A stretch of DNA of 64,000 nucleotides, taken from assembly GCA_958296045.1 (NCBI GenBank), contig CATQHT010000001.1, positions 372,001-436,000 on the forward strand, given 5' to 3'. Positions 18,423 through 26,839 of the stretch are shown in pieces. A program made the position numbers and the translations under genes. The DNA is from Rhodothermales bacterium (GTDB lineage Bacteria; Bacteroidota; Rhodothermia; Rhodothermales; Bin80). The stretch's first letter is position 1, and each line of letters starts with the position of its first letter. Under the pieces are notes generated by a model. That model saw only the letters and a list, made by a program, of their open reading frames with translations, had not been told where the DNA came from and made no database searches.

Positions 18423-19643
18423 GTGAGCCATGACCAACTACGCCAATTCACGGATGCCCTTGGCGGAGGACGGGGTCGCGCCACCTATTTTCACGGCAGA
18501 GAAGGCGTGTGGGACGACTTCTTCAGACTCCTGAAGTCCGCCCGCAGCAATCGCGGCGGAACGATTTTTCTGGTGCAGGGACCGCCTGGCGCAGGTAAGA
18601 GTGCCATACTGCATGAGTTCGGGGATCGGGCAGAGAGATCGGGTCGCTGGCATCACAGGGACCTCGGACTTGCCAGTCTGTATGACCCGCGGGACATGGC
18701 GGACGCATTGGGGGATCAGTCGCACTCGGACCGTACGCTGTCGAGTACGGAGGCGGTGAATCAAAGCGGTGTGAGGTCCAGCGTCCATTACCACCACGAA
18801 AAGCGATATGGGAAGGCAGAGGAGCGGTACGGGCCAGCGACAAGAATGCTGCTCAAGCAACACGTTGTGGGCCTAAGAAAGGGGTTGCTGCTAACACTGG
18901 ACGAAGTGCAGGACCTATCGGCTTACGGGGCGATACCGGAGAGGCGGACGGCCATTATGGATGTACTGAACGTCATCCGCAACGCCAAGGTCGGTGGTCC
19001 CGTGGTTCTCCTTGCCGGTGGACAGGGCAACTCAATGAGTGTATTGGGGACCTTTGGGATGTCGCGACTGCTGGGTGGATGCCTGCACAATCTCGGAATC
19101 TTGGATGCGTCCGCAGAGCGCCGGGTGATTTGCGATTGGATTATCAAGGGCGGGCAAGTCCGTACAGCCCACCCACGCCATCTCGGGCGGTGGATAGATG
19201 CCATCGCAGCAGAGACGGATGGGTGGCCGCAGCACATACACAGCTTTGCACCACAGGCGGCATGGTGGCTGCGGCGTCACGGCAGTTTCATGTCCGAGAC
19301 GGTGCCCGACGAGGTTATGGCATCGGGCAGGGCCCAGAAACGCGCTTACTATGCCCAACGGATTGCCACTATCAATCCGCCGTATTGTGGCTCGCTTGCG
19401 GAATTCGTCAAGCGGGACCCGAGCGTTGCAGGTTGGGACATGCGCCACATCATCCGAACGTTTCAAGATGTTGTGCTCCGCGAAGACGCCCCCATGGGTG
19501 TATTTCACGAGGCTGTCCGAAAGGGTGTGTTGGCCCGGGCAGGGAGATTGTACTGTATACCCATTCCCTCCATGCATAGGCGGCTAACAGACGCGTACGC
19601 CGACCGCAGCGAGGACGTTGGGGATGGCGGTTGGCAGCTATAG
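18423..19643 (+). CDS. AAA ATPase with C-terminal winged-helix-like end (paralogue 2)
   Basis: The 406-residue protein, with a GTG start, is the closest relative of the one at 23458. Order of motifs: YFHGREGVWDDF (about 22), Walker A GPPGAGKSA (Lys about 58), LASLYDPRDMADALGDQ, Walker B LLLTLDEVQ, VVLLAGGQGNSMSVLGTFGM, ETDGWPQHIHSFAPQAA, and the tail KGVLARAGRLYCIPIPSMHR. The tail probably forms a winged helix. Compared with paralogue 1 it has an extra stretch after the Walker A region (about 100-150). It is a single gene with no obvious operon partner. Function unknown; the fold suggests nucleotide-dependent remodelling or sensing. Confidence 0.88.
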   Translation: MSHDQLRQFTDALGGGRGRATYFHGREGVWDDFFRLLKSARSNRGGTIFLVQGPPGAGKSAILHEFGDRAERSGRWHHRDLGLASLYDPRDMADALGDQSHSDRTLSSTEAVNQSGVRSSVHYHHEKRYGKAEERYGPATRMLLKQHVVGLRKGLLLTLDEVQDLSAYGAIPERRTAIMDVLNVIRNAKVGGPVVLLAGGQGNSMSVLGTFGMSRLLGGCLHNLGILDASAERRVICDWIIKGGQVRTAHPRHLGRWIDAIAAETDGWPQHIHSFAPQAAWWLRRHGSFMSETVPDEVMASGRAQKRAYYAQRIATINPPYCGSLAEFVKRDPSVAGWDMRHIIRTFQDVVLREDAPMGVFHEAVRKGVLARAGRLYCIPIPSMHRRLTDAYADRSEDVGDGGWQL

Positions 19644-20182
19644 CGGACAGGAAGGACGCCAGCCAGCCCTGTGAATACCGGCACGATGGCAATTCGAGCA
19701 GCCTTCGCTTCCATAGCCATCGAGCACACCCGGTTCTGGCGCGCGGACAGGGGCTGCCGAGGGCTACATCTGTGCGGGCAACTGCAGCGGTGAAAGTCCA
19801 GTGGCCATTCATTCGATAGAGGGCCCTGCCCGATTCGGGGTGATGGCGGATACAACAACAACCTTGAAAACTTCGGACCCCTGGCAACCGTGGCAGCGCC
19901 GAATCCAAAGCGCGGCGCAGAGTGCGGCGTAGCAAACTGTCCGACGACCTACTGTTCATAGAGATGATTGTTGACTCTGAAGGTGGCCGTAGAGGCTGGA
20001 AAGGGATACAAATGGAGAGTACCACGGTGGTGGCGTACGTGCCGGGGTACTTGAAACGGGTGACCTATCGGCGCCACCGCCGCCGCTTTTCCCTATGCAA
20101 TGGGTTATGTGCGTTAGTCCAGCCACCTGACGGGAACCACCCAGGGGCGTGTCAGGTACGCATTGTCCTAACCACAAGCTGC
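19644..20182. other. Intergenic, nothing recognised
   Basis: No known motif appears in the frames here. The frame that begins at 19922 continues into the small coiled-coil gene, but its first 87 codons show no family similarity and are probably untranslated. Confidence 0.45.
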
Positions 20183-20479
20183 ATGAGCGACATGCTGCCT
20201 GTCCCCGACGGCAAACGGCTCTTCCTGCAGCTTAAGGAGACGGGACCGAACGAGGAGCAGGCGTACACATTCGTGCAGGAGCTCCGTACTATGGCCGCTG
20301 AGAATTACATTACCCGCATTGAATCCAAGCTGAATGCACAGTGCGAAATACTGAACGCACAGCGCGAAGTGCTGGAGGCCCAAGCTAAGATGCTATCCGC
20401 GCGAATCAACATACTCACATGGGCGCTCGGCGTCGCGTTCGCTTTGTTGGTGGCGCTGAATTTCCTACCGCTGCAGTGA
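20183..20479 (+). CDS. Small coiled-coil protein with C-terminal membrane anchor (DUF1640/CCDC90-like)
   Basis: About 98 residues from the ATG at 20183. The order is an N-terminal block with GPNEEQAYTFVQELR, a heptad-rich helix (ESKLNAQCEILNAQREVLEA) and a hydrophobic C-terminal segment (LTWALGVAFALLVALNFL). This is the plan of DUF1640/CCDC90-type membrane coiled-coil proteins. It lies convergent to an IS3 remnant whose frame runs into its 3' end. Biochemical role unknown. Confidence 0.6.
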   Translation: MSDMLPVPDGKRLFLQLKETGPNEEQAYTFVQELRTMAAENYITRIESKLNAQCEILNAQREVLEAQAKMLSARINILTWALGVAFALLVALNFLPLQ

Positions 20480-20494
20480 ACCTGCACTGGCGGA

Positions 20495-21080
20495 TCCGTT
20501 CGCGCTCCGCCGAAGGTATACGGCGGAGCCCTTCGCACTTCTTGTAGGGACTTGACCGCGACTTCGGATTCATGGCCCGATACAACCACCACCGGGAAAT
20601 CCCCATCCACCTGCAAGCCTCGGCCTTCGTGATCGCTGGTGTACTCATGGTTAGTAACTGCATCAGGGCTATTCTCCCCGGCCGATCTCGTCGGTCCCAA
20701 ACAGCGCGCAGAGTTTCTTGGACATCTATGATCGTCTCCGCTTTCGCCCACTGTCGTTTCAGCCGCTTGATTTCCACTTTGTGCTGCCGCAGTGCCTCCG
20801 TATACCTTTTGCAAGATCCACGTTCCTGTTGAGATCCCTCTGACGAGGCCCCCAGCTGACGCCGCCATCTCGTTAATGCGGAGCTGTACAGTCCTTCGTG
20901 TCGCAGCAGAGCGCCGATCTGCCCCGGCTCCGTACAAGATTCCGCCTCTTGTAGGATCCACCGCTTATAGGCCAAGGAGTAGCGCCGCCGCTTCGGACGC
21001 AGGGGAACCTCAGTGGGCGGCACGCCAAGGCGGCTACTCTGGGCGGTTGAATCAGGCTTTTTCTTGGTAGTTGAATTCAT
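20495..21080 (-). pseudogene. IS3-family transposase remnant (orfA and start of orfB)
   Basis: From the ATG at 21080 (MNSTTKKKPDSTAQ) the frame gives RRRYSLAYKRWILQEAESC and IGALLRHEGLYSSALTRWRR, the helix-turn-helix orfA of IS3-family elements. It then enters the start of orfB (ITKAEACRWMGISRWWLYRAM). It breaks off near 20495 with no integrase core. The core remnant at 1193-1860 could come from the same family. Confidence 0.75.
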
Positions 21081-21433
21081 GTAGTGGACGAGGAAATCCA
21101 GCCGCATACCCGTCGCGCCACATGCAATGCTGCATAATCGTTGAGCCAAAAAGTGTTGTGCATATTATAGGCACACAGAGTTCCTTCCAGTGTGCGCCTG
21201 CGCATAAGGCCCTCTGCAGCTCCCCTGAGCGCGAGACCTGCCTCGCAGCGCGCAGGCGCGCAAGCGCCCTGCATTCGACTACCACTAGCGCGCCTGGAGC
21301 ATCCAGCGGCTGGCTTCGGCACCTGCCTTAGCCCAATAGCGCCAGCAATGATGCGCTGCCAATCAGACGCGCCCACCGTCCGCATGAATTTGTATTTCCC
21401 AGCCTGAGTCGAAAACAACGACTCCAAACACAT
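21077..21433 (-). other. Possible transposase C-terminal debris
   Basis: The frame contains LRGAAEGLMRRRTLEGTLCAYNMHN, which faintly recalls the C-terminal region of IS1182/IS4-type transposases (EW-L-C-A-HN). The rest shows nothing. I do not regard it as a gene. Confidence 0.25.
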
Positions 21434-21506
21434 CCTGAGCGCACCACCAGTCAGCTACAGCGCCCTCCATTAACCGAATTTCCAGACGGATACGTAGCGA
21501 CCCCAG

Positions 21507-21731
21507 TCAGGCGGCATCTTTGGTCCGCCCGCGGGATGGGCAATGTCCAGGGGGTATTACCGGCTTCGCCGGTTGCGTTACCCGATCTCGGGTCGCTTCT
21601 TCCTCCATGTGGTGAATATCCCGACAAATGGCCGCAGTATCGTAATTGAATTTAGCAGCATGCGCGTCGCGCCACGCACGTAAATCAGCCAAGTTCTGAG
21701 CTACTGAAGGAAGGTCTTGCATTAAGCTCAC
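21507..21731 (-). CDS. Small antitoxin-like partner of a PIN toxin (module 2)
   Basis: The 74-residue protein has LRAWRDAHAAKFNYDTAAICRD, matching the module-1 partner (8072-8287). The start lies inside the 3' end of the toxin frame (47-base overlap), the same toxin-then-partner order as module 1. The frame is intact. The antitoxin role is inferred from family and arrangement. Confidence 0.75.
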   Translation of the reverse strand: MSLMQDLPSVAQNLADLRAWRDAHAAKFNYDTAAICRDIHHMEEEATRDRVTQPAKPVIPPGHCPSRGRTKDAA

Positions 21732-22197
21732 CGGTTAGGGTATCCGGTGTACGGATTATCGGCGGCCTATGATCCCGCATACGACATATCCGGTGAATCT
21801 GGGCCTGCCTAGCCTGATTCGCAATGTGCTTCAGGTCCCATGTCACCAGATATTCTACCCGATTCACTGCGGCAATGGCCATGTGGATCGCATCATGTCT
21901 TGCTTTCCTGGGCACCGCCCCATGCTCAAGCAATTCATCAGCCAACTCCAATGCTGCCTGCGAGGTCTTGAGCAACGGTATGCCCTTTAGCAGGGCCAAG
22001 CGGTCGCGTGCTGCAGTCCGATCACCTGCCGCAGCCTCAATTTTAACCAATACCGATGTGACCAGCACACTGCGCCCAGGCACGATGCGCTACCATTCAC
22101 GTGTGATCCGCTGTCGTTTCGCGGTGATCCGATCCTGAGACAGACGGGCAGTCAAATAGCTGAGCACGGAGGTTTCCAGATATACGGTAGGAGCCAT
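21685..22197 (-). pseudogene. PIN-domain toxin with an internal stop (module 2)
   Basis: Translation from the ATG at 22197 gives APTVYLETSVLSYLTARL, the N-terminal active-site strand of VapC-like PIN RNases. An amber codon follows at 22090-22092, inside REW*RIV, where relatives usually have a second Trp (TGG to TAG is one change). The frame then continues with VLVKIEAAAGDRTAARDRL, GAVPRKARHDAIHMAIAAV and YLVTWDLKHIANQ. A shortened product from the GTG at 22083 would lack the first acidic residue. Confidence 0.8.
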
Positions 22198-22379
22198 ACT
22201 AACCCAACGTGTAGCGGGTGATCGACGCCATTCGGTCGCCCGCAGTGTGGTTGTAGCCCCTTGTGCCCTTCGCCCTCAGGTCAAGGTCGGTCTCCCTTGT
22301 CAAGTCAACGCGCTACGCGCGTCGGTCCAGGCCCGTGTGTTCCTTCAAACCGCCCGCGGTTGACTAATCCCGCAGCATA

Positions 22380-22819
22380 GGAACACTTCTTCGCCCGCAC
22401 TTTGCGGACATTCATTCTCCTTGGTATGCAACGTCGTGGTATGGTAAGTTCCGCTTGCAGAACCGGCTGTGCTCCAAGCCATGCGGATGCTTCTCCTTGT
22501 ATTCGAGCCACAGCGTTCGCAGCGTCAAATACGAGAACTCCAGCCGCTGCCGGTGGACCTTATCTCAGTCCGGTAATGGACGATCCGTGGCGCGCTGCGG
22601 CGCAGACGAGCCGTGAAGCTTGTCCAGCAGATCGATATCGCTCAACTCCTTGCATTGCGCCCAGGTCAATCCCGACAGCTTCAACCGCGAAAGCGTGCGA
22701 GATACCGTACGACGACCGACTCCTGCATGCTGAGCTATGTGGCGCTCGGAGTAGGATCGCTCAAAGTAAAGCACCAAAATGCGTCTAACTCTCTTCATGG
22801 GAATACGACGGGTTGCCAT
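22380..22819 (-). pseudogene. IS21-family IstA transposase remnant
   Basis: The frame begins MATRRIPMKRVRRILVLYFE, then AQHAGVGRRTVSRTLSRL (helix-turn-helix) and LDKLHG, like IstA N-termini. A TGA interrupts at PD*DKVHR, where a Trp codon is expected, and the same frame continues as RLEFSYLTLRTLWLEYKEKH and HGLEHSRFCKR. It decays after that; no integrase core or istB is present. The element's left end is the tandem array at 22954-23067. Confidence 0.75.
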
Positions 22820-22953
22820 GGCTCTGGGCCTCTTGTCTGATTAAACAAAGACCCGGAACAACGATGACAAGCGGACCTGCTACACGACGTTATACCCCCG
22901 ATCAACCCAGCTCCAACAGCCTCGAAAAATACCATGCACACATGTGCATGTAA

Positions 22954-23067
22954 GTGGCGCACTTGCTCCGGAATCGGTGGCGCACTTGCTCCGGAATCGG
23001 TGGCGCACTTGCTCCGGAATCGGTGGCGCGCATGCTCTGGAATTGGTGGCGCGCTTCCATCGGAATA
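22954..23067. repeat. Five 23-bp tandem repeats: IS21-type terminal repeats
   Basis: The unit begins gtggcgcacttgctccgga and starts at 22954, 22977, 23000, 23023 and 23046. The first three copies are nearly identical and the last two more diverged. Arrays like this at the end of the element, ahead of istA (22819), are the multiple terminal repeats typical of IS21-family ends. The array stops 6 bases before the left inverted repeat of the ATPase cassette. Confidence 0.8.
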
Positions 23068-23072
23068 TGCCA

Positions 23073-23206
23073 GCCAATCGCGTACCCATAAAGCCAGGAA
23101 TCGCTGGCACAACGAGCGAACCTCTCGCAATTCGAAGCGTAAGCCTACTCGAAATGCTACCTTAAGCCGGTTCCCAAAAGGGTGTCACAATTGTTGACAC
23201 ATTCCG
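23073..23206 (+). repeat. Left inverted repeat of ATPase cassette
   Basis: These 134 bases match the reverse complement of 24655-24788 with few gaps and roughly 80-85 percent identity by eye. Landmarks in order are gccaatcgcgtaccc, aagccaggaat, acgagcgaacc, gctacctta and aattgttgacacattccg. The inner end contains TTGACA. Both copies keep an open frame of about 44 codons ending at the same TGA (ASQSRTHKARNRWHNE here), so the repeat may be the end of a lost gene. Confidence 0.8.
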
Positions 23207-23457
23207 TCCTCGCCGAAATGTACCGTGCGGATCGTACTGGATCCACTAGGCCACAGGCTCTCTTCGCTCTGATGCGATGTGCACAGTCATAAAGCAGGCA
23301 GAGCGTTCGGGTTGGGCCTGCATGCTTCGCCCTGCCCGTTTCGCTTACGCTGCGATGATCGTGGCCATGCTGCCCTGCCCCATACCTCGATTTAAAGGGA
23401 TCCGGCGAACACTGATGTAACACCGGTGTTCGCAGTAACAACCAGTAGTGGTCTATC

Positions 23458-24645
23458 ATGACCGTTAATCCCCATACCTCGCTAGGGGCGGTAATGGACG
23501 GTGGCAGGGCCAGATACTTCCATGGCAGAGATGCAGTGTGGGACAAGTTTCAGACCATACTCAAGTCCGCATGGCGAGCGCGCGGCGGGACTGTATTCTT
23601 GGTCCAGGGGCCGCCCGGCGCAGGTAAGACCGCCATACTCCATGAGTTCGCAGACCGGGCAGAAAAAACTGGCCTCTGGGATCACCGGCGTATCGAAATC
23701 GCCAGCCTGCATGATCCAAGGGATTTGGCAGACGCATTGGGAGATCAGTCCTACTCAGATCGCACATCTTTCATTGCAGAGACGGCGACTACAAAGGGAG
23801 CAGATTACATTGCGAACTACCAGCGAGAGATGCGCCGCAGCGAGGGCAAGGAGCGCTCTGGGCCAACGCCCAAAACGCTGCTGCGATGGTATGTTGCAGG
23901 TCTGAAAAAGGGGCTACTGCTGACGCTGGATGAGGTTCAGAACCTTTCCGCGCACAAGGCCAATTTTGACAGGCGTCCGGCGATAATGGATGTGCTGGAC
24001 ATCATCCGCAACGCCACCGCTGGCGGCCCTGTGGTGCTGCTTGCAGGTGGGCTGGGCAATTCCATGAGCGTTCTGGGCGAGTTCGGGATGTCTCGGCTGT
24101 ACCGTGACTGCCTGCACAACATTGGCGGTTTGGATGCGGTCGCCGAGCGCAATGTGATTCGCGACTGGATCGTAAAGGGTGGCGAGGTAGGCCACAAGGT
24201 GCGTACGCACATACTCAATCGGTGGATAGCCACTATTGCGGCGGAAACAGACGGATGGCCGCAACACATCCATTGCTTCGCGCCCGAGGCGGCGCGGTGG
24301 TTGAGGCGCCACGGCAGCCTCATGCCCGACGCGGTCCCCGAAGCGTTGATGGAGAGGGGTAAGGCTGATAAAAGCGCGTACTATGCGCAGCGGGTTTCTT
24401 CAATCTATCCCCCGTATCGCGTAGCGCTTGCGGCGTTCGTTAAGCGGCATCCGAGTGTTGCAGGCTGGGATATGCAACGCATCATGCGTGCATTTCAGGA
24501 AGTTGGACTCCCGGGCGATTCCTCCATGGGTGTATTCCGTGAGGCTCTAAGAAAGGGTGTGTTGGCCGAGACCGAGGGGTTGTACAAGATTCCCATCCCG
24601 TCCATGCAGCGCTGGTTGCTGCATCATTACGGAGACAGAAGGTGA
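23458..24645 (+). CDS. AAA ATPase with C-terminal winged-helix-like end (paralogue 3)
   Basis: The 395-residue protein matches the paralogue at 18423 along its whole length: YFHGRDAVWDKFQTILKSA, Walker A GPPGAGKTA (Lys about 57), IASLHDPRDLADALGDQSYS, Walker B LLLTLDEVQ, VVLLAGGLGNSMSVLGEFGM, ETDGWPQHIHCFAPEAA, and the tail KGVLAETEGLYKIPIPSMQRWL. It is the only gene between two 134-bp inverted repeats (23073-23206 and 24655-24788); its stop is 10 bases from the right repeat. About 250 bases of leader separate it from the left repeat. The frame is intact. It may be cargo or a mobility protein of a small element. Confidence 0.88.
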   Translation: MTVNPHTSLGAVMDGGRARYFHGRDAVWDKFQTILKSAWRARGGTVFLVQGPPGAGKTAILHEFADRAEKTGLWDHRRIEIASLHDPRDLADALGDQSYSDRTSFIAETATTKGADYIANYQREMRRSEGKERSGPTPKTLLRWYVAGLKKGLLLTLDEVQNLSAHKANFDRRPAIMDVLDIIRNATAGGPVVLLAGGLGNSMSVLGEFGMSRLYRDCLHNIGGLDAVAERNVIRDWIVKGGEVGHKVRTHILNRWIATIAAETDGWPQHIHCFAPEAARWLRRHGSLMPDAVPEALMERGKADKSAYYAQRVSSIYPPYRVALAAFVKRHPSVAGWDMQRIMRAFQEVGLPGDSSMGVFREALRKGVLAETEGLYKIPIPSMQRWLLHHYGDRR

Positions 24646-24654
24646 TAGGATGGC

Positions 24655-24788
24655 CGGAATGTGTCAACAATTACGATCCACTTGTTGAGATCGGCGTAAG
24701 GTAGCGTTTCGGTTTGGCTTGCGCTTCGGATTGCGTGTGGTTCGCTCGTGGTGCCAGGGATTCCTGGCTTTCAGGGTACGCGATTGGC
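24655..24788 (-). repeat. Right inverted repeat of ATPase cassette
   Basis: This is the inverted partner of 23073-23206. It starts 10 bases after the ATPase stop (cggaatgtgtcaacaatt) and ends at gtacgcgattggc. On the minus strand it keeps an open frame (TSQSRTLKARNPWHHERTT) that ends at the same TGA as the left copy and extends outward to about 24927. The left copy's flank differs. No flanking target duplication was seen. Confidence 0.8.
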
Positions 24789-25149
24789 TTGTTGGTTCAG
24801 GCGGACTTGGGCGGCATTTCGGCTGTGGGTGGTCGTTGGCGGCGCGTTGCGGTTGATCCTCGTAGACCGTATTGAGCACGGCCTGCTGGGCGAGTTGAAC
24901 GGTCTTGGCGAGTCCGTAGTGGACCACACGCGAATTTCGTCAGACGATTTCACTATATGGGCAGCGGGCAGAGCTACCTTCATTCTATGGAGAAACGGCA
25001 GGGCTACCGGGACACACACTGTATGTAACAGCAATGCTACGCTTTGCATGTGCAGCAGGGGACATGTGCGCGAGCGTGGCGTATTACTAGTGCCGCGTGA
25101 GCGGCAAATTCCTTTCTTCGAGGTATTGTAAGCTCGTCCTTATTCGCAT

Positions 25150-26058
25150 ATGTCCGGTGTGGTCGCCAATGCCCCTGCCCCTGCCAGAGCGGCTCAGGCG
25201 GATGATGACTTGCACCTGCTCAACTTGTGGCTGCATGGCAAGAGCGCGCACACACAGGAGGCTTACCGGCGGGACGTGGATCAGTTCATAGATTTTGCGG
25301 ACTTACCACTGACCAAGGTCCGGTTGACGCATTTTTGGGATTGGGCCGATCACCTGAGAAAGTCTGAACTTGCGCCCAACTCGCAGGCGCGGAAGCTGGC
25401 GTCGGTAAAGAGTCTGTTTTCATTCGGGCACCGCATAGGATACCTTGAATTCAATGTGGGAGCGGCGGTGACGCAGCCCAAAGCGCCAGACCGGCTGCAC
25501 GAACGGATTCTCTCAGAGTCCATGGTCCACCGGATTCTTGCTTACGAAACCACCCTGCGCAATGCCGCCCTGCTCCGCCTGTTCTATGCCTCTGGCGCGC
25601 GCGTGTCGGAGCTGGCCCGCCTGTTTTGGGGGGCGCTGATGGACCGCGGCACGCATCAGGGCAGGCCCGCTGGTCAGATAACGCTAGTTGGCAAGGGCAA
25701 CGTTACGCGTGCGGTGTTGTTGACGGCCGACACATGGAGGGTACTGCAGGACCTTAAGACGGAGGAAGGCACCCATGGCTTTGGCAGGCGCGTGGATCCC
25801 GTGTTCCGGTCACGTAAGAAGGGTCCCCTGTCCCGGCAGCAGATCTGGCGGATTGTGCGGAGCGCGGCTCAGCAGGTGGGCTTAGACAAGGCGGTATCCC
25901 CCCACTGGCTGCGCCATGCACATGCATCCCATGCCTTAGATAATGGTGCGCCCATCCACCTGGTCAAAGAGACGCTGGGGCATAAGTCTCTTGCCACAAC
26001 GAGCAGGTATATCCATGCCAAACCGACGGACTCCTCTGCCCGATACCTGAAGGCCTGA
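25150..26058 (+). CDS. Tyrosine recombinase (XerC/D-like integrase)
   Basis: The 302-residue protein has both usual domains. The N-terminal SAM-like DNA-binding part has SAHTQEAYRRDVDQFIDF. The catalytic part has Arg in YASGARVSELARL, Lys in VGKGNVTRAV, the HWLRHAHASHAL His-x-x-Arg, GHKSLATTSRY with the nucleophile Tyr near residue 290, and then IHAKP. All catalytic residues are present. It stands between the ATPase cassette and the ABC-ATPase/DUF4276 pair, so it may serve a local mobile element rather than chromosome dimer resolution; that is inference. Confidence 0.92.
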   Translation: MSGVVANAPAPARAAQADDDLHLLNLWLHGKSAHTQEAYRRDVDQFIDFADLPLTKVRLTHFWDWADHLRKSELAPNSQARKLASVKSLFSFGHRIGYLEFNVGAAVTQPKAPDRLHERILSESMVHRILAYETTLRNAALLRLFYASGARVSELARLFWGALMDRGTHQGRPAGQITLVGKGNVTRAVLLTADTWRVLQDLKTEEGTHGFGRRVDPVFRSRKKGPLSRQQIWRIVRSAAQQVGLDKAVSPHWLRHAHASHALDNGAPIHLVKETLGHKSLATTSRYIHAKPTDSSARYLKA

Positions 26059-26167
26059 TGGGGGCGTGGATCGAGTGGATTAGGCATCGTTTCGGGGTGG
26101 TCTGAATCCAAGTTCCGACAAGGTTGGCCAGAGGATGATGGCCTTGCCGGGCCAAGTGGGGGCAGAA

Positions 26168-26839
26168 CTAAGCCGCTGGCTGAGTTTCGGGCTCACCGAG
26201 AGCTTCAAGCCATCCGAGCCAGGCGTCGAAACGCGGACACTCGCTGCGTATTGTATCCAGCCCAATCTCGAGTGCTATCAAGGGACCGTGCAGCGTCTTC
26301 TGATAGTGCGGAATCAGACTCTTTATGCGCTTGCTCGGTGTAGTCTCTGGGTGGTCGTTAATATCCTCCGGCGTACCGAACTTGGAGCGAATCGACCTGA
26401 GTTCTTTGATCGAGGAACCTGGGGATATTCGCCTGAACGCTTGCACGTTGGAGAACAGTAGCCCCTCGAATTCGTGCAGTTGAACATAGGGAAACACTGA
26501 TCTCTCGTCGGATTGGCCAATACGGTTGCGAATCACGCGTACGAGGTCGTTCGGCAACCTCCTGCTCTTGTCTCTGAACCCGTAAAAGTCCACCAAGGAA
26601 GTCACGGCATCAAAGCTCCGCCTTAAGTGCCGCATTTCCTTCGCAAGCCGGTCGATGGTAACGTTTCCACCACTTTTGGCACGACCTCGCGCCCGGCCGA
26701 TCAATACCGGCGTCGCATACACATTGCTGCGTCGAAGGTGGGGTGTAAGCGACTTCTTAACGAACTCCTCCTCGGTCTTTCCTTCCACGGAAATGGCCAA
26801 ACGGATCACGGTCGGCCACCGAGCAGGTTCTTCTGCCAC
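26168..26839 (-). CDS. DUF4276 family protein (Toprim-like, nuclease partner of ABC ATPase)
   Basis: The 223-residue protein carries IRLAISVEGKTEEEFVKKSL at its N-terminus, the EGxTE motif of the DUF4276/Toprim-like family. SLVDFYGF (the acidic D-x-Y patch) and YVQLHEFEGLLFS follow. It overlaps the 3' end of the ABC-type ATPase gene by 34 bases and is read after it, so the two form an operon. Known parallels are split OLD-type systems in which the ATPase and the Toprim nuclease are separate chains. A defence role is inferred. Confidence 0.8.
   Translation of the reverse strand: MAEEPARWPTVIRLAISVEGKTEEEFVKKSLTPHLRRSNVYATPVLIGRARGRAKSGGNVTIDRLAKEMRHLRRSFDAVTSLVDFYGFRDKSRRLPNDLVRVIRNRIGQSDERSVFPYVQLHEFEGLLFSNVQAFRRISPGSSIKELRSIRSKFGTPEDINDHPETTPSKRIKSLIPHYQKTLHGPLIALEIGLDTIRSECPRFDAWLGWLEALGEPETQPAA

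Noticed and set aside
19922-20182. Longer version of the small coiled-coil gene starting at 19922
   Set aside because: The first 87 codons have no family similarity, and the domain starts at the ATG 20183.
22954-23067. CRISPR-like tandem repeats of 23 bases
   Set aside because: There are no spacers, and the array lies at the end of an IS21-type remnant ahead of istA, where such terminal repeats belong.
24664-24927. A gene on the minus strand overlapping the right inverted repeat
   Set aside because: It is short, very basic and without a family; it may be the tail of a lost gene, so it is described under the repeat instead.
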